Source: Rhabdothermincola salaria (GTDB taxonomy: Bacteria > Actinomycetota > Acidimicrobiia > Acidimicrobiales > Acidimicrobilacustridaceae). From it: DNA of 64,000 bases. How positions within the stretch are numbered: the first letter of the stretch is position 1; each line of letters opens with the position of its first letter. Location of the stretch: the NCBI RefSeq assembly GCF_021246445.1, contig NZ_JAJQXW010000005.1, positions 124,001-188,000 on the forward strand, given 5' to 3'. The position numbers were made by a program, and so were the translations under genes. The notes below the pieces were generated by a model that saw only the letters and a list, made by a program, of their open reading frames with translations, was not told the DNA's origin and searched no databases. Of the stretch, positions 17,117-26,251 are shown one piece after another.

Positions 17117-19273
17117 GTGGCCCAGGACTCGAGCGCTCCCATCGACCCCGACGACATCATCAAGCAGTCGTTCACCACGGTGCGGCGGGGGCTCGACCCC
17201 CTCGAGGTCCAGCGCTACCTGCTCGACCTGGCCAACCAGATGCGGGCCGCCCGCGAGCGCGAACGAGCGCTCGAAGGCCAGCTCCGCGACGCCGAGAAGC
17301 GGGCCACGCCCATCGACCAGCTCGACCCCAGCCGGCTGACCGCGCTGCTCGGCGAGGAGACGGCACGCGTGCTCGACGCCGCTCGGGCGGCGGCGTCGGA
17401 GATCCGGGCCAAGGCCGAGGAGAACGTGGCTCGTCTGTTGCGAGAGGCGCGCGACGAGGCCCAGCGGATGCGAGCCGATGCCGAGAGCATCCTGGTGGAG
17501 CGCACCGAGGAGGCCGAGGCGGAGGTGGCCCGCATCCGCGCCACCGCCGACGGGGTGAAGGAGCAGGCCGAGCTCGATGCCGACAGCCTGCGATCGGCGG
17601 CGGCGGCGTTGCGCGACGAGGCCGAGGCCGAGGCGGCCTCCTTGCGCGACGAGGTGGCCGCCGAGATCGCCGCCCAGCGCGAGGCCGTCGAGGCCGAGGT
17701 GGCCGAACGGCGGGAACGGGGCGAGGAGGACGCCGCCGAGCTCACCGAGGCCGGTCGTCTGGAAGGCCGCGAGATGGTGGCCGAGGCCCAGCGCGTCCGG
17801 CAGCGGATGCTCGACGACCTGGCCCGCCGTCGCAAGCTGCTGCGCCAGCAGATCGAGCAGCTGCAGGCCGGGCGCGACCGGCTCCTCTCCGCGTACGACG
17901 TGGTCCGCCAGACCCTCGACGTGGCCACCGAGGAGCTGCACGTCGCCCTGCCGGAGGCGAAGCTGGCCGCCGAGACGGCCAGCCTGCAGGCGACGGAGGA
18001 CGACGTCGCGTTCGCAGCCGAGGTGGAGGCGGCCAGCCGGGAGGAGGCGGTCGGCGATGAGGGCGAGCAGCCCCCGGTCGGCGACGACGCCGGCGCCGAG
18101 CGCCAGGACCAGGACGCCGATGCGACCGTCGCCGCCGACGCCGAGGCGTCCGACGCAGACGACGCGGGTGGCGGGGACGTGCCGGTCGGCGGCCTCGACG
18201 ACGAGTCCGGGACGGACGACGTCGAGCACGCCCCCGTCGGGTCCGATGAAGCACCCGACGACGCCGAGGGTACGAGCGGGGACGGCGAGGCGACGATCGC
18301 CGAGGAGCCGGCGCCGCCCGTCGACGTCGACGATGGCGACGAGCCGAGCGATACCGACGAGTCGAGCGCCGCCGACGGCGGGCGGCGGGCGCCCGATCCG
18401 AGCGAAGGCCGCCATTCGACCTCCGTGAGGGTCGTGCGGTCCGAGCGGGCCGAGCGCACCGCGGCGGTCTTCGCCCAGGTGCGCGACGACGAGGAAGAGG
18501 CGCCGGGCGCAGCGGTGCTCACCCATCCGGGCGAGACGTCGGCCGGCCCGGGTGCCGGTGAGGCGACCGAAGGGCCCGAGGGGTCCGCGGGCGACGAGGA
18601 CGAGAGACGTGAGGTCCACCCGCTCATCGAGGCTCGCGACCTCGCTGTCGCCGAGCTCGAGCGCAACCTGTCGCGTCGGCTCAAGCGCGACCTGTCCGAC
18701 GAGCAGAACGAGCTGCTCGACGCCGTCCGCCAGGTGAAGGGTTCTCCCGCCGCGGAGACCGTGCTGAGCGCACCCGACGTGCAGGTCGAGCGCTACCGCG
18801 ACCTGGCTCGTCCCCTCCTGGCCGACGCCGCCGAGGCCGGCGCCGAGCTGGCGGGTTCCGAGGGCGGGGGTGAGGTGGCCACCGACGTCGACGAGCTGGC
18901 GGGCGACCTGGCCATGGAGCTGGCGTTGCCGCTGCGTGAACGGCTGGAGCGGTGCTTCGCCGAGGCCGAGGGCGATCCCGACGAGCTCGCCGAGCGCATC
19001 CGGGCCTGCTACCGCGAGTGGAAGTCCCAGCGGGTCGACGGTCCGGCGTCGGCGGCGGTCGTCGCCGCGGCCGACCGGGGCCTGCTCGACGCCCTGGCCG
19101 ACGGCACGCCGGTGCGGTGGGTCGTCGACGATGGCCGCACCGCCTCTCCCGACTGCGAGGACAACGCCCTCGCCGAGGGCGTCGTGAAGGGCGAGCCCTT
19201 CCCGACCGGGCACGTGGCGCCCCCGGTGCACCCGTCGTGCCGTTGCCTGGTCGTGCCCGTGAGCGCCCACTGA
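17117..19273 (+). CDS. DivIVA-domain coiled-coil protein with a MuF-like Cys/His tail
   Basis: A 718-residue protein. Residues ~10-45 (DPDDIIKQSFTTVRRGLDPLEVQRYLLDLANQM) are a DivIVA N-terminal membrane-curvature domain. About 250 residues of Ala/Glu/Arg-rich coiled coil follow (to ~290), then a 170-residue acidic disordered stretch, then a helical C-terminal region. The last 50 residues (RWVVDDGRTASPDCEDNALAEG...HPSCRC) look like the end of Mu F / SPP1 gp7-type phage head proteins, with C680, H705, C708 and C710 positioned like a metal site. Start is GTG 17117. It probably acts at the pole or septum in growth or division; the role of the tail is unknown. Confidence 0.75.
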   Translation: MAQDSSAPIDPDDIIKQSFTTVRRGLDPLEVQRYLLDLANQMRAARERERALEGQLRDAEKRATPIDQLDPSRLTALLGEETARVLDAARAAASEIRAKAEENVARLLREARDEAQRMRADAESILVERTEEAEAEVARIRATADGVKEQAELDADSLRSAAAALRDEAEAEAASLRDEVAAEIAAQREAVEAEVAERRERGEEDAAELTEAGRLEGREMVAEAQRVRQRMLDDLARRRKLLRQQIEQLQAGRDRLLSAYDVVRQTLDVATEELHVALPEAKLAAETASLQATEDDVAFAAEVEAASREEAVGDEGEQPPVGDDAGAERQDQDADATVAADAEASDADDAGGGDVPVGGLDDESGTDDVEHAPVGSDEAPDDAEGTSGDGEATIAEEPAPPVDVDDGDEPSDTDESSAADGGRRAPDPSEGRHSTSVRVVRSERAERTAAVFAQVRDDEEEAPGAAVLTHPGETSAGPGAGEATEGPEGSAGDEDERREVHPLIEARDLAVAELERNLSRRLKRDLSDEQNELLDAVRQVKGSPAAETVLSAPDVQVERYRDLARPLLADAAEAGAELAGSEGGGEVATDVDELAGDLAMELALPLRERLERCFAEAEGDPDELAERIRACYREWKSQRVDGPASAAVVAAADRGLLDALADGTPVRWVVDDGRTASPDCEDNALAEGVVKGEPFPTGHVAPPVHPSCRCLVVPVSAH

Positions 19274-19341
19274 GGGCTTTCGGCACCCGAACGGTCGCCC
19301 CGCTCCTACGGCGGCGGGATTCACCCATAGGCTGACCGGCG

Positions 19342-22300
19342 ATGCGCGTCCCCACCGACATGCCGAAAAGGCGCCGCCGTGGCTCAGGCCGCGGCCGCGT
19401 CGTCTTCATCGCCATCGTCCTCGTCCTGTTCGTCCTCGTGATCTCGTTGCGAGGCGTTGCTGGGTTCTGGACGGACTACCTGTGGTTCGAGTCGCTCGAC
19501 CTGACCTCGGTCTTCACGGGGATCCTCGGGGCCAAGATCGCGCTCGGTGTCATCTTCACCGGCGCCTTCTTCGTGTTGTGCTTCGTGAGCCTCACGGTGG
19601 CCGACAAGGTGGCACCGGACTTCCGGCCCCAGGGGCCCGAGGACGAGATGCTGCACCGCTACCACTCGGTGGTGGGCCGCAAGGCGTGGCTGGTGCGCGC
19701 CGGCATCTCACTGCTGTTCGGCCTGGTCGCCGGGGTGGGCGTGTCGGGCCAGTGGCAGCAGTGGCTGCTGTTCCGCAACGGTGGCGACTTCGGTGTCCGC
19801 GACGCCACGTTCGACACCGACGTCGGCTTCTACGTGTTCAAGCTGCCCTTCTACACGACGGTGGTCGACTGGCTGTTCGCCTCGGGCGTCGTCATCCTCA
19901 TCATCACCCTGGTGGCCCACTACCTCAACGGCGGGATCCGCCTGCAGGCTCCGGTGCAGCGGGTGACTCCGGCGGTGAAGGGCCACATCTCGGTGATCCT
20001 GGCCCTGTTGGCGCTGGTCAAGGCGGTCGACTACTGGCTCGAGCGCTACACGCTGACGAACTCCACGGGCGGCACCGTCGACGGGGCCACCTACACCGAG
20101 GTGCAGGCCCAGCTCCCGGCGATCTACCTGCTGTTGTTCATCGCCCTGCTCTCCACCGGGCTGTTCATCTACAACATCTGGCGGCGGGGTTGGGTGCTCC
20201 CCGTCATCGCCGTGGGGTTGTGGGGCCTGGTGGCGGTCGTGGCCGGCACCGCCTACCCGGCGTTCATCCAGCGCTTCGTGGTGGAGCCCGAGGAGTCCGA
20301 GCGCGAGTCCGCTTACATCGAGCAGAACATCGCTGCCACCCGCCAGGCCTTCGGCCTCGACGGGGTCAACACCGAACCGTTCGACTACACCGAGGACCTC
20401 GGGGCCGCCACCGAGGCGGTCAACGAGAACCCCGGCACCATCCGCAACATCCGCCTGCTCGACCCGGGCATCGTGCTGCCCACCTTCGTGCGGTTGCAGA
20501 GCCAGTTCGCGGCCTACACCTTCCAGGACCTCGACGTCGACCGCTATCCCATCGAGACGGCCGACGGCAGCTTCGCCGAGACCCAGGTCGTCATCGGCGC
20601 TCGCGACCTCAACGTCGACAACATCCCCCAGCAGTCGTGGGAGGGCCGTCACCTCATCTACACCAGCGGCTTCGGCGTGACCATGGCGCCGGCCAACGCC
20701 ACCACCCCCGAAGGCCGTCCGTCGTTCGTGCTCGAGAACGTGCCGGTGGAGGTGAACCCGCCGGGCGCCATCAACGTGCCGCTCGACCAGCCGCAGATGT
20801 TCTACGGCCAGAACCTGCCCGGCTACGCCATCACCAACACCACGCGTGAGGGTCCGCCCGAGCTCGAGGAGGAGATCGGCGAGGAGGCGGTCCCCCAGGA
20901 CGAGGACGCCGGCGGCGGGGTCGAGCTCAGCTCCTGGTTCCGCAAGGCCGCGTTCGCGGCCCGCTTCGGCGACTGGAACCTGATGATCTCCAACTTCGTC
21001 ACCGAGGAGTCGCGCATCGTCTTCCAGCGCGACGTCGCCGAGCGGGTGCGCACCCTGGCGCCGTTCCTCGAGTTCGACGGCGACCCCTACCCGGTGATCC
21101 ACGACGGACGGGTGGTGTACCTGTTCGACGCCTTCACCACCACCGACCGCTACCCCAACTCCCAGCGGGCCGAGGTGGGCACCCTGGTGGCCGACTCCAC
21201 CCTTTCGGGCACGCGCTTCAACTACGTGCGCAACTCCGTCAAGGGCGTCGTCGACACCTACGACGGCTCGGTCACGTTCTACGTGATCGACCCCGACGAC
21301 CCTCTCGCGGCCGCCTATCAGCAGGCCTTCCCCGACCTGTTCGCCGACGGCGACGAGTTCCCCCAGGGTCTGCGCGCCCACTGGCGCTACCCGGAGGACA
21401 TCTACAAGGTCCAGACCAACATGTGGGCCCGCTACCACATCACCGATCCGGACGAGTTCTACGAGCGCACCACCGCCTGGTCGGTGGCCCCCGACCCCGG
21501 GGTGAGCCCAGGTGGCCCGGCGTCGCAGCCCGCCACCCAGCTGGTGCCCGGCCAGGGCCTGGTGCGCGCCGCCGAGGCCCGCATCGACCCCTACTACATG
21601 CTGTTGAAGCTGCCCGGCGAGGACGACGAGAGCTTCGTGTCGTTGCGCCCCTACGTGCCGTTCTCCGAGGACGACACCCGGCGCACCCTCACCGCGTTCA
21701 TGGTCGCCCACAGCGACCCTGATCGCTACGGCGAGATGCAGGTGTACGAGATGCCCTCGGGCACCAACATCGACGGCCCGTCCATCGTCAACGCCAACAT
21801 CCTCGCCGACGGCGAAGTCTCCGAACGGATCTCGTTGCTCAACCAACAGGGCTCGCGGGTGCTGTTGGGCAACATGTTGTTGATCCCGCTCGACGACTCG
21901 ATCCTCTACGTCCGCCCGATGTACGTCGAAGCCGACAACACCACTGCGGTGCCCGAGCTGCGCAACGTCATCGCCGTGTTCGGCCAGCGGGTGGTGATGT
22001 CCGACACGCTCGACGAGGCGTTGCGCGAACTGTTCCCCGGCGCCAGCCCGGAGACCTTCGAGGACACGGGGGACCCACCCGGCTCCGACGAGGAGCCGGC
22101 GGAGCCCGCCCCCGAGGAACCCGACGATCCGGACACGCCGCCGACGACGGAGCCGCCGTCCACCGGCGACGAGACGGTCGACCAGTTGCTGGCCGATGCC
22201 GCCACCCTGCTGGTCGAGGCCGAGGCCGATCTGCGGGCCACCGGCGACCTGGGGGCCTACCAGGAAGCGGTGCAAGCGGCCTCGGAGCTGCTGGCGCAGG

Positions 22301-22380
22301 CCCAGCAGCTGCTGTCGGCCGACGCGCTGCCACCCCCGGAGCCGGTGACCACCACCACCAGACCACCCACCCCGACCTGA
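19342..22380 (+). CDS. UPF0182 family membrane protein
   Basis: A 1012-residue protein of the actinobacterial/cyanobacterial UPF0182 family (Rv0064-like). It has about seven TM helices in the first 320 residues (VVFIAIVLVLFVLVISL, ALGVIFTGAFFVLCFVSL and so on, with the family-typical FWTDYLWFESL), then a large extracytoplasmic domain (FGDWNLMISNFVTEESRIVFQRDVAERVRTLAPFL; YVRPMYVEA). The C-terminal 120 residues are acidic, Pro/Thr-rich linker plus a short helical segment. Length is normal. The ATG at 19342 is used. Molecular function of the family is not established. Confidence 0.92.
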   Translation: MRVPTDMPKRRRRGSGRGRVVFIAIVLVLFVLVISLRGVAGFWTDYLWFESLDLTSVFTGILGAKIALGVIFTGAFFVLCFVSLTVADKVAPDFRPQGPEDEMLHRYHSVVGRKAWLVRAGISLLFGLVAGVGVSGQWQQWLLFRNGGDFGVRDATFDTDVGFYVFKLPFYTTVVDWLFASGVVILIITLVAHYLNGGIRLQAPVQRVTPAVKGHISVILALLALVKAVDYWLERYTLTNSTGGTVDGATYTEVQAQLPAIYLLLFIALLSTGLFIYNIWRRGWVLPVIAVGLWGLVAVVAGTAYPAFIQRFVVEPEESERESAYIEQNIAATRQAFGLDGVNTEPFDYTEDLGAATEAVNENPGTIRNIRLLDPGIVLPTFVRLQSQFAAYTFQDLDVDRYPIETADGSFAETQVVIGARDLNVDNIPQQSWEGRHLIYTSGFGVTMAPANATTPEGRPSFVLENVPVEVNPPGAINVPLDQPQMFYGQNLPGYAITNTTREGPPELEEEIGEEAVPQDEDAGGGVELSSWFRKAAFAARFGDWNLMISNFVTEESRIVFQRDVAERVRTLAPFLEFDGDPYPVIHDGRVVYLFDAFTTTDRYPNSQRAEVGTLVADSTLSGTRFNYVRNSVKGVVDTYDGSVTFYVIDPDDPLAAAYQQAFPDLFADGDEFPQGLRAHWRYPEDIYKVQTNMWARYHITDPDEFYERTTAWSVAPDPGVSPGGPASQPATQLVPGQGLVRAAEARIDPYYMLLKLPGEDDESFVSLRPYVPFSEDDTRRTLTAFMVAHSDPDRYGEMQVYEMPSGTNIDGPSIVNANILADGEVSERISLLNQQGSRVLLGNMLLIPLDDSILYVRPMYVEADNTTAVPELRNVIAVFGQRVVMSDTLDEALRELFPGASPETFEDTGDPPGSDEEPAEPAPEEPDDPDTPPTTEPPSTGDETVDQLLADAATLLVEAEADLRATGDLGAYQEAVQAASELLAQAQQLLSADALPPPEPVTTTTRPPTPT

Positions 22381-22521
22381 CGCCGGCCGCGCTGGTGCGC
22401 GGCGCCAGGTGGTCGGGATCGGCGCGAGCAGTGGCTTCCCGGTCGCGCCCTGGTGGAGGGGCTAACCTCTCGACGTCCCACGGGTGCCCGTGGGCGGGAA
22501 CGACACATGGAGCACGTGCGA

Positions 22522-23079
22522 ATGAACAAGACCCTGGGACGACTGGGTGTCGCCGCGGCGGCCACGGCCATGGTGGTGGGCCTCTCGGGGCTGCCCGCCG
22601 GGGCCGGCGACATCTCGGGCAACATCATGGTGACCGGTGAGGCCACCTGCGACACGGCCACCGGCACGTGGGACATCGAGTGGACCGTGTCGAACGACGA
22701 GCGGATTCCCCAGCTGACGTCCACGCCGTCCGGCATCGACTTCCCCTTCCTCACCGCCACCATCGACGACGCGGTGATGTCCGGCGCCGCCACCGGCACG
22801 GTCGCCGACCTGATCGGCGACTCGGTCGGCCCGCAGGAGTCCACCAGCGCCACGGTCACCGGCATCGCCAACGCCACCGGCGACGTGATGCTCACGGTCG
22901 ACTACAGCTGGGGCGAGGGCGAGCAGACCTACTCCGGCGTCGCCGTCGGCGATGTCACCCTCGACGGCTCCTGCACGCCGCCGCCCACCACGTCGGCGCC
23001 GAGCACGACCGTGGAGCCGACCACCACGACGGCGGTGGCGGCCGATGCGGTGGCGGCCCGCCCGACCTTCACCGGCTGA
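22522..23079 (+). CDS. Secreted protein, copy 1 of a tandem pair
   Basis: A 185-residue exported protein with signal peptide MNKTLGRLGVAAAATAMVVGLSGLPAGAG. The mature part is a small beta-rich domain (ATCDTATGTWDIEWTVSNDE; GSCTPPPT) with two cysteines, then a Thr/Pro linker and the end TTTTAVAADAVAARPTFTG. I start at ATG 22522, with GGAG nine bases upstream; an ATG at 22507 would add five residues before the signal peptide. It is paralogous to the next gene. No family recognised. Confidence 0.75.
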   Translation: MNKTLGRLGVAAAATAMVVGLSGLPAGAGDISGNIMVTGEATCDTATGTWDIEWTVSNDERIPQLTSTPSGIDFPFLTATIDDAVMSGAATGTVADLIGDSVGPQESTSATVTGIANATGDVMLTVDYSWGEGEQTYSGVAVGDVTLDGSCTPPPTTSAPSTTVEPTTTTAVAADAVAARPTFTG

Positions 23080-23100
23080 TCGGTCGCGGTCGCTGTCGGT

Positions 23101-23134
23101 GCGAGAGAGGGGCCCTGCGGGGCTCCTCTCTCGC
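23101..23134 (+). terminator. Hairpin terminator of secreted protein 1
   Basis: A 15-bp stem (GCGAGAGAGGGGCCC against GGGCTCCTCTCTCGC, one G-U pair) with loop TGCG, 21 bases after the stop codon. The core is repeated behind the paralogous gene. Confidence 0.85.
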
Positions 23135-23260
23135 GTCCGGCACCGCGCCGCTGGTCGTCTCGGGGCCTGCGGCGACCCTCGACACGGGTGAGGTGGGCGC
23201 GTTAGCGTCCGGGCGTGCTTCCCGACGGGGGGAGGGCAGACGAATCAGGAGAGTTGGCCC

Positions 23261-23809
23261 ATGAAGTTGTCCTCACGAGTCGGCGTGGCCGGCGCGGCCG
23301 TTGCCATGGTGGCCGGGCTCACCGCGCTGCCGGCCTCTGCGGGAATCCCGCAGGTCGACGTCACGGTCACGGGTGAGGCCACCTGCAACCTGGCCACCGG
23401 CCACGAGACGTGGACGCTCGCGTGGACGGTGTCGAACACGACGCCCGTGCTGGAGCCGTTTGCGCTCAACAGCCCAGCCGGCGGCATCGGCACGGCGATC
23501 GACATCACCTCGGCCGACCAGTCCGGCGCCTGGACCGGTTCCGTCGACACCCTCGTGGGCGAGACGGTCCTCCCCGGCGACTCGGTCATGGGCACCGACG
23601 GGCCGGTCCCCAACACCACCGGCACGGTGACGCTCACCGTTGGCTACGACTTCTACAACGGCGATGCCAGCGGTGAGGCCGTGGGGACCATCGAGCTCGA
23701 CGGGTCGTGCGAGGCCGAGCCCACCACCACCACGACGACCGTGGAGTCGACCACCACCACGGCGGTGGCGGCCGATGCGGTGGCCGCCCGCCCCACCTTC
23801 ACCGGCTGA
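23261..23809 (+). CDS. Secreted protein, copy 2 of a tandem pair
   Basis: A 182-residue exported protein with signal peptide MKLSSRVGVAGAAVAMVAGLTALPASAG. The mature domain parallels copy 1: VTVTGEATCNLATGHETWTLAWTVSN near the start, a GSCEAE cysteine before the linker, then a Thr-rich linker and the same end, AVAADAVAARPTFTG. The first halves have diverged, while the last ~70 bases of the two genes are almost identical. This suggests gene conversion or strong selection on the tail. ATG 23261 is preceded by AGGAGAG. Confidence 0.75.
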   Translation: MKLSSRVGVAGAAVAMVAGLTALPASAGIPQVDVTVTGEATCNLATGHETWTLAWTVSNTTPVLEPFALNSPAGGIGTAIDITSADQSGAWTGSVDTLVGETVLPGDSVMGTDGPVPNTTGTVTLTVGYDFYNGDASGEAVGTIELDGSCEAEPTTTTTTVESTTTTAVAADAVAARPTFTG

Positions 23810-23831
23810 TCGACGGTCGAGACCGGTTCGT

Positions 23832-23859
23832 GGAGAGGGGCCCTGCGGGGCCCCTCTCT
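23832..23859 (+). terminator. Hairpin terminator of secreted protein 2
   Basis: An 11-bp perfect stem (GAGAGGGGCCC / GGGCCCCTCTC) extended by a G-T pair, with loop TGCG. Loop and stem core match the hairpin after copy 1. It lies before the convergent SDR gene. Confidence 0.85.
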
Positions 23860-23872
23860 CGCGTCCGGGCCT

Positions 23873-24685
23873 TCAGGCCCTGGCCGGTGCGGGCGGTGCG
23901 CCCGGCAGGAACGGGTTGATGTCGCCGGCCAGCCAGCCGCCGTCGACGACGAACTCACCGCCCGTGCAGTAGCTGGCCTCGTCGGAGGCGAGGAACAGCA
24001 CCATGGCTGCGATCTCCTCGGGCATGGCCGAGCGTTGCAGGGCGAGCTGGGAGTGGGCGGCGTCGAGCATCTTCTTGCTGATGTCGCCATTCATGGGGGT
24101 GAAGACGCCGCCGGGGTGCACGGAGTTGACCCGGATGCGGTGTTGGCCGAGCTCGAGGGCGGCGGTCTTGGTCATCGAGCGGATGGCGCCCTTGGAGCTG
24201 GAGTAGGCGACGAGGGAGTTCTTGGAGCCGATGCCGTCGATCGACGAGATGTTGACGATGGAGCCCCCGCCGGACCGGGTCATGGGCTCGATGGCCGAGC
24301 GCATCCCCAGGAAGGTGCCGACCTGGTTGACCATGATGACCTGGAGGTACTCCTCCAGGGTGGTGTCGGCGATGCTCGTGAAGCGCAGGATGGCGGCGTT
24401 GTTGACCAGCACCGACAGCGGGCCGACCTCCTCGGTGGCGGCGATCGCCGCGGCCCAGTCGTCCTCCTGGGACACGTCGAGGTGCACGTAGCGGGCCCGC
24501 TCGCCGATGTCGGCGGCCACGGCCTCGCCCTCGGCGTCGAGCACGTCGGCGAGCACCACCTGGGCGCCCTCGGCCGCGAAGAGGCGGGCCTCGGCCTCGC
24601 CCTGCCCCCGGGCGGCGCCGGTGATGAGCGCCACCTTGCCGTCGAGTCGGCCGGGTCGGTGGGTGGGGGAGTCGGTGCTGGTCAT
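23873..24685 (-). CDS. Short-chain dehydrogenase/reductase (classical SDR)
   Basis: A 270-residue NAD(P)-dependent oxidoreductase. The cofactor motif is TGAARGQGEA, followed by LVNNAAIL, the catalytic serine in IVNISSIDG and the YxxxK site in YSSSKGAIR; RVNSVHPGGVFTPM is also standard. It resembles 3-alpha/20-beta-hydroxysteroid dehydrogenase-type SDRs; the actual alcohol or ketone substrate is not visible. ATG start at 24685 with a G-rich upstream. It follows the phosphotransferase gene on the same strand (51 bp), so they probably form one operon. Confidence 0.88.
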   Translation of the reverse strand: MTSTDSPTHRPGRLDGKVALITGAARGQGEAEARLFAAEGAQVVLADVLDAEGEAVAADIGERARYVHLDVSQEDDWAAAIAATEEVGPLSVLVNNAAILRFTSIADTTLEEYLQVIMVNQVGTFLGMRSAIEPMTRSGGGSIVNISSIDGIGSKNSLVAYSSSKGAIRSMTKTAALELGQHRIRVNSVHPGGVFTPMNGDISKKMLDAAHSQLALQRSAMPEEIAAMVLFLASDEASYCTGGEFVVDGGWLAGDINPFLPGAPPAPARA

Positions 24686-24736
24686 GGGGTCCTCTCGGGA
24701 GGGTCGTGGTGAGCGCGGGTGCCGGGCTCGCTCGCG

Positions 24737-26104
24737 CTAGGCGTCGAGCTCGGACCAGGTCCGCTCGGGGTAGAGCGAGACGGCGGGCTCGTGGAGCCAC
24801 TCGTCGCGCAGGGCGCGGCGGGTGAGGTAGGTGATGACGGCGTCGTCGTCGAACGTGCCGGTGCGGATGAGGTCGTCGAGGGCCTGCAGCCCCTCGGCTT
24901 TGGTGGCGGGCCGGGCGCCGAGGAGCGGCGCCATCTCGTCGCACTCGACGGCGTCGATGATCGCCCCGTAGCGGCGGCGCCGGTCCATGAGGCGGATGAG
25001 GCGGGTGGCGTCGGTGGCGCGTGACGCAGCGAAGGCGTCGGTGAGCTTGGGGGCCACGTCGCGCTCGATGGAGTACACGGCGGCGGCGGCGACGATGTCC
25101 TTGGCGCCCTCGGCGGCGGGCATCTCCGGCACCTCGACGGCGACGCCCGCCGCCTCGGCGAGCGCCTGGCAGGTGGCCCGATCGCCCAGGTAGCGGTAGC
25201 AGAGGTACCAGGCCAGCGACTCCCGAGGGTGGGCATTCTCGGTGACCGCGTGGATCGGGATCATGCCGCGCACGTTCTGTTGCACCCGGTAGTACTGGGC
25301 CGCGAAGCGGGTGTAGGGGATGCCGGACTCCTGCTCGTAGAGGTGGAAGAGCCCGTCCAGCCCGCCGGAGGGGTTCCAGAACTCGCGCACGCAGATGTTG
25401 CCGATGTCCTCGAGGGGGTCGCCGTAGTGGGCCCACTCGAGGTCGATGATGGCGCTCACCCGGTCGCCGTCGAACATGAAGTTCACCGGGCCGGTGTCGC
25501 CCTGCACCAGCGAGAGGCGGTGCAGCTCGGTGGGGGCGTTCCGTCGCAGCCAGCTCACCCCGTAGGTGATGAGCGGCTCGGTGTAGTGCTCGAGGAAGCC
25601 CTGCCACTGCTCGAGGGCCAGGTCCACGTCGTTGAGGGCGGCCTCGGCGGGGGTGGTGGGCAGGTAGGGCATGGCATCGGCCAGGCCGAGCTCGTCGAGG
25701 TCGAGGGTGTGCATGCGGGCGATGACCCGGATGAAGTCCTCCATGACCGCTCGTTGCTGGACGGGGTCGTCGAGGGCGTCGATGTCGGAGCGGCCCCGGA
25801 CCCGTTCGAACAGGGTGCAGCGCAGTTCGTCGTTGCGGCCGTACACGGCCGGCACCGGGATGTCGGTGTCAGCCAGGGCCTGGATGACCTTGGTCTCTCG
25901 CACGAGCGACGTGGAGGAGTTGGCCGGCACCTCGTGGCGGTCGAGGCGCAGGAACCCCTCGAGCACCGAGCCGTCGGGCCGGGTCACGTCGACCACCCAC
26001 GCCTCGCGCCGGGCCACGTGGCGTTCGAGACGGGTGATCTCCCCGCCGCCTGTCTGCGCGATCCACTCGAACATCCCGTCCGGCAGATCGTGATCTGGTG
26101 CCAT
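24737..26104 (-). CDS. Phosphotransferase-fold (APH/choline kinase-like) protein
   Basis: A 455-residue protein of the aminoglycoside phosphotransferase superfamily. The catalytic loop is SLVQGDTGPVNFMF (HxDxxxxN-like, with Q-G-D in place of H-x-D) and the metal-binding aspartate lies in SAIIDLEWAHYGDPLEDIGNI. The N-terminal nucleotide-binding lobe includes RETKVIQAL and LFERVRGRSD. A C-terminal ~120-residue helical extension is unlike antibiotic kinases and typical of the acyl-CoA-metabolism-linked members of the family. It lies just upstream of an SDR in the same direction. Substrate unknown; resistance is not implied. Confidence 0.8.
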   Translation of the reverse strand: MAPDHDLPDGMFEWIAQTGGGEITRLERHVARREAWVVDVTRPDGSVLEGFLRLDRHEVPANSSTSLVRETKVIQALADTDIPVPAVYGRNDELRCTLFERVRGRSDIDALDDPVQQRAVMEDFIRVIARMHTLDLDELGLADAMPYLPTTPAEAALNDVDLALEQWQGFLEHYTEPLITYGVSWLRRNAPTELHRLSLVQGDTGPVNFMFDGDRVSAIIDLEWAHYGDPLEDIGNICVREFWNPSGGLDGLFHLYEQESGIPYTRFAAQYYRVQQNVRGMIPIHAVTENAHPRESLAWYLCYRYLGDRATCQALAEAAGVAVEVPEMPAAEGAKDIVAAAAVYSIERDVAPKLTDAFAASRATDATRLIRLMDRRRRYGAIIDAVECDEMAPLLGARPATKAEGLQALDDLIRTGTFDDDAVITYLTRRALRDEWLHEPAVSLYPERTWSELDA

Positions 26105-26251
26105 TGGTCCTCCCCCGGGCGGCGATCGTAGTCAGCGCCCGGGTGGTGGGAGCGCTCGGGGTGGGATTCCGGAGACGTCGGCGCCCGGGGGAGGGGCCGC
26201 GCCGACGGGACGGCACCGGCTCACGGTGGTTCCCCGGGACGTGCCCGGTGT

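Noticed and set aside
16886-22275. Very long minus-strand open frames opposite the DivIVA and UPF0182 genes
   Set aside because: They are mirror frames of strongly coding plus-strand genes in high-GC DNA, with Leu/Gly/His/Arg-rich noise and no domain.
24737-26104. Antibiotic-resistance (aminoglycoside) kinase
   Set aside because: Only the fold is shared; the catalytic loop and long C-terminal extension fit metabolic phosphotransferase-like proteins. The same applies to 54354-55484.
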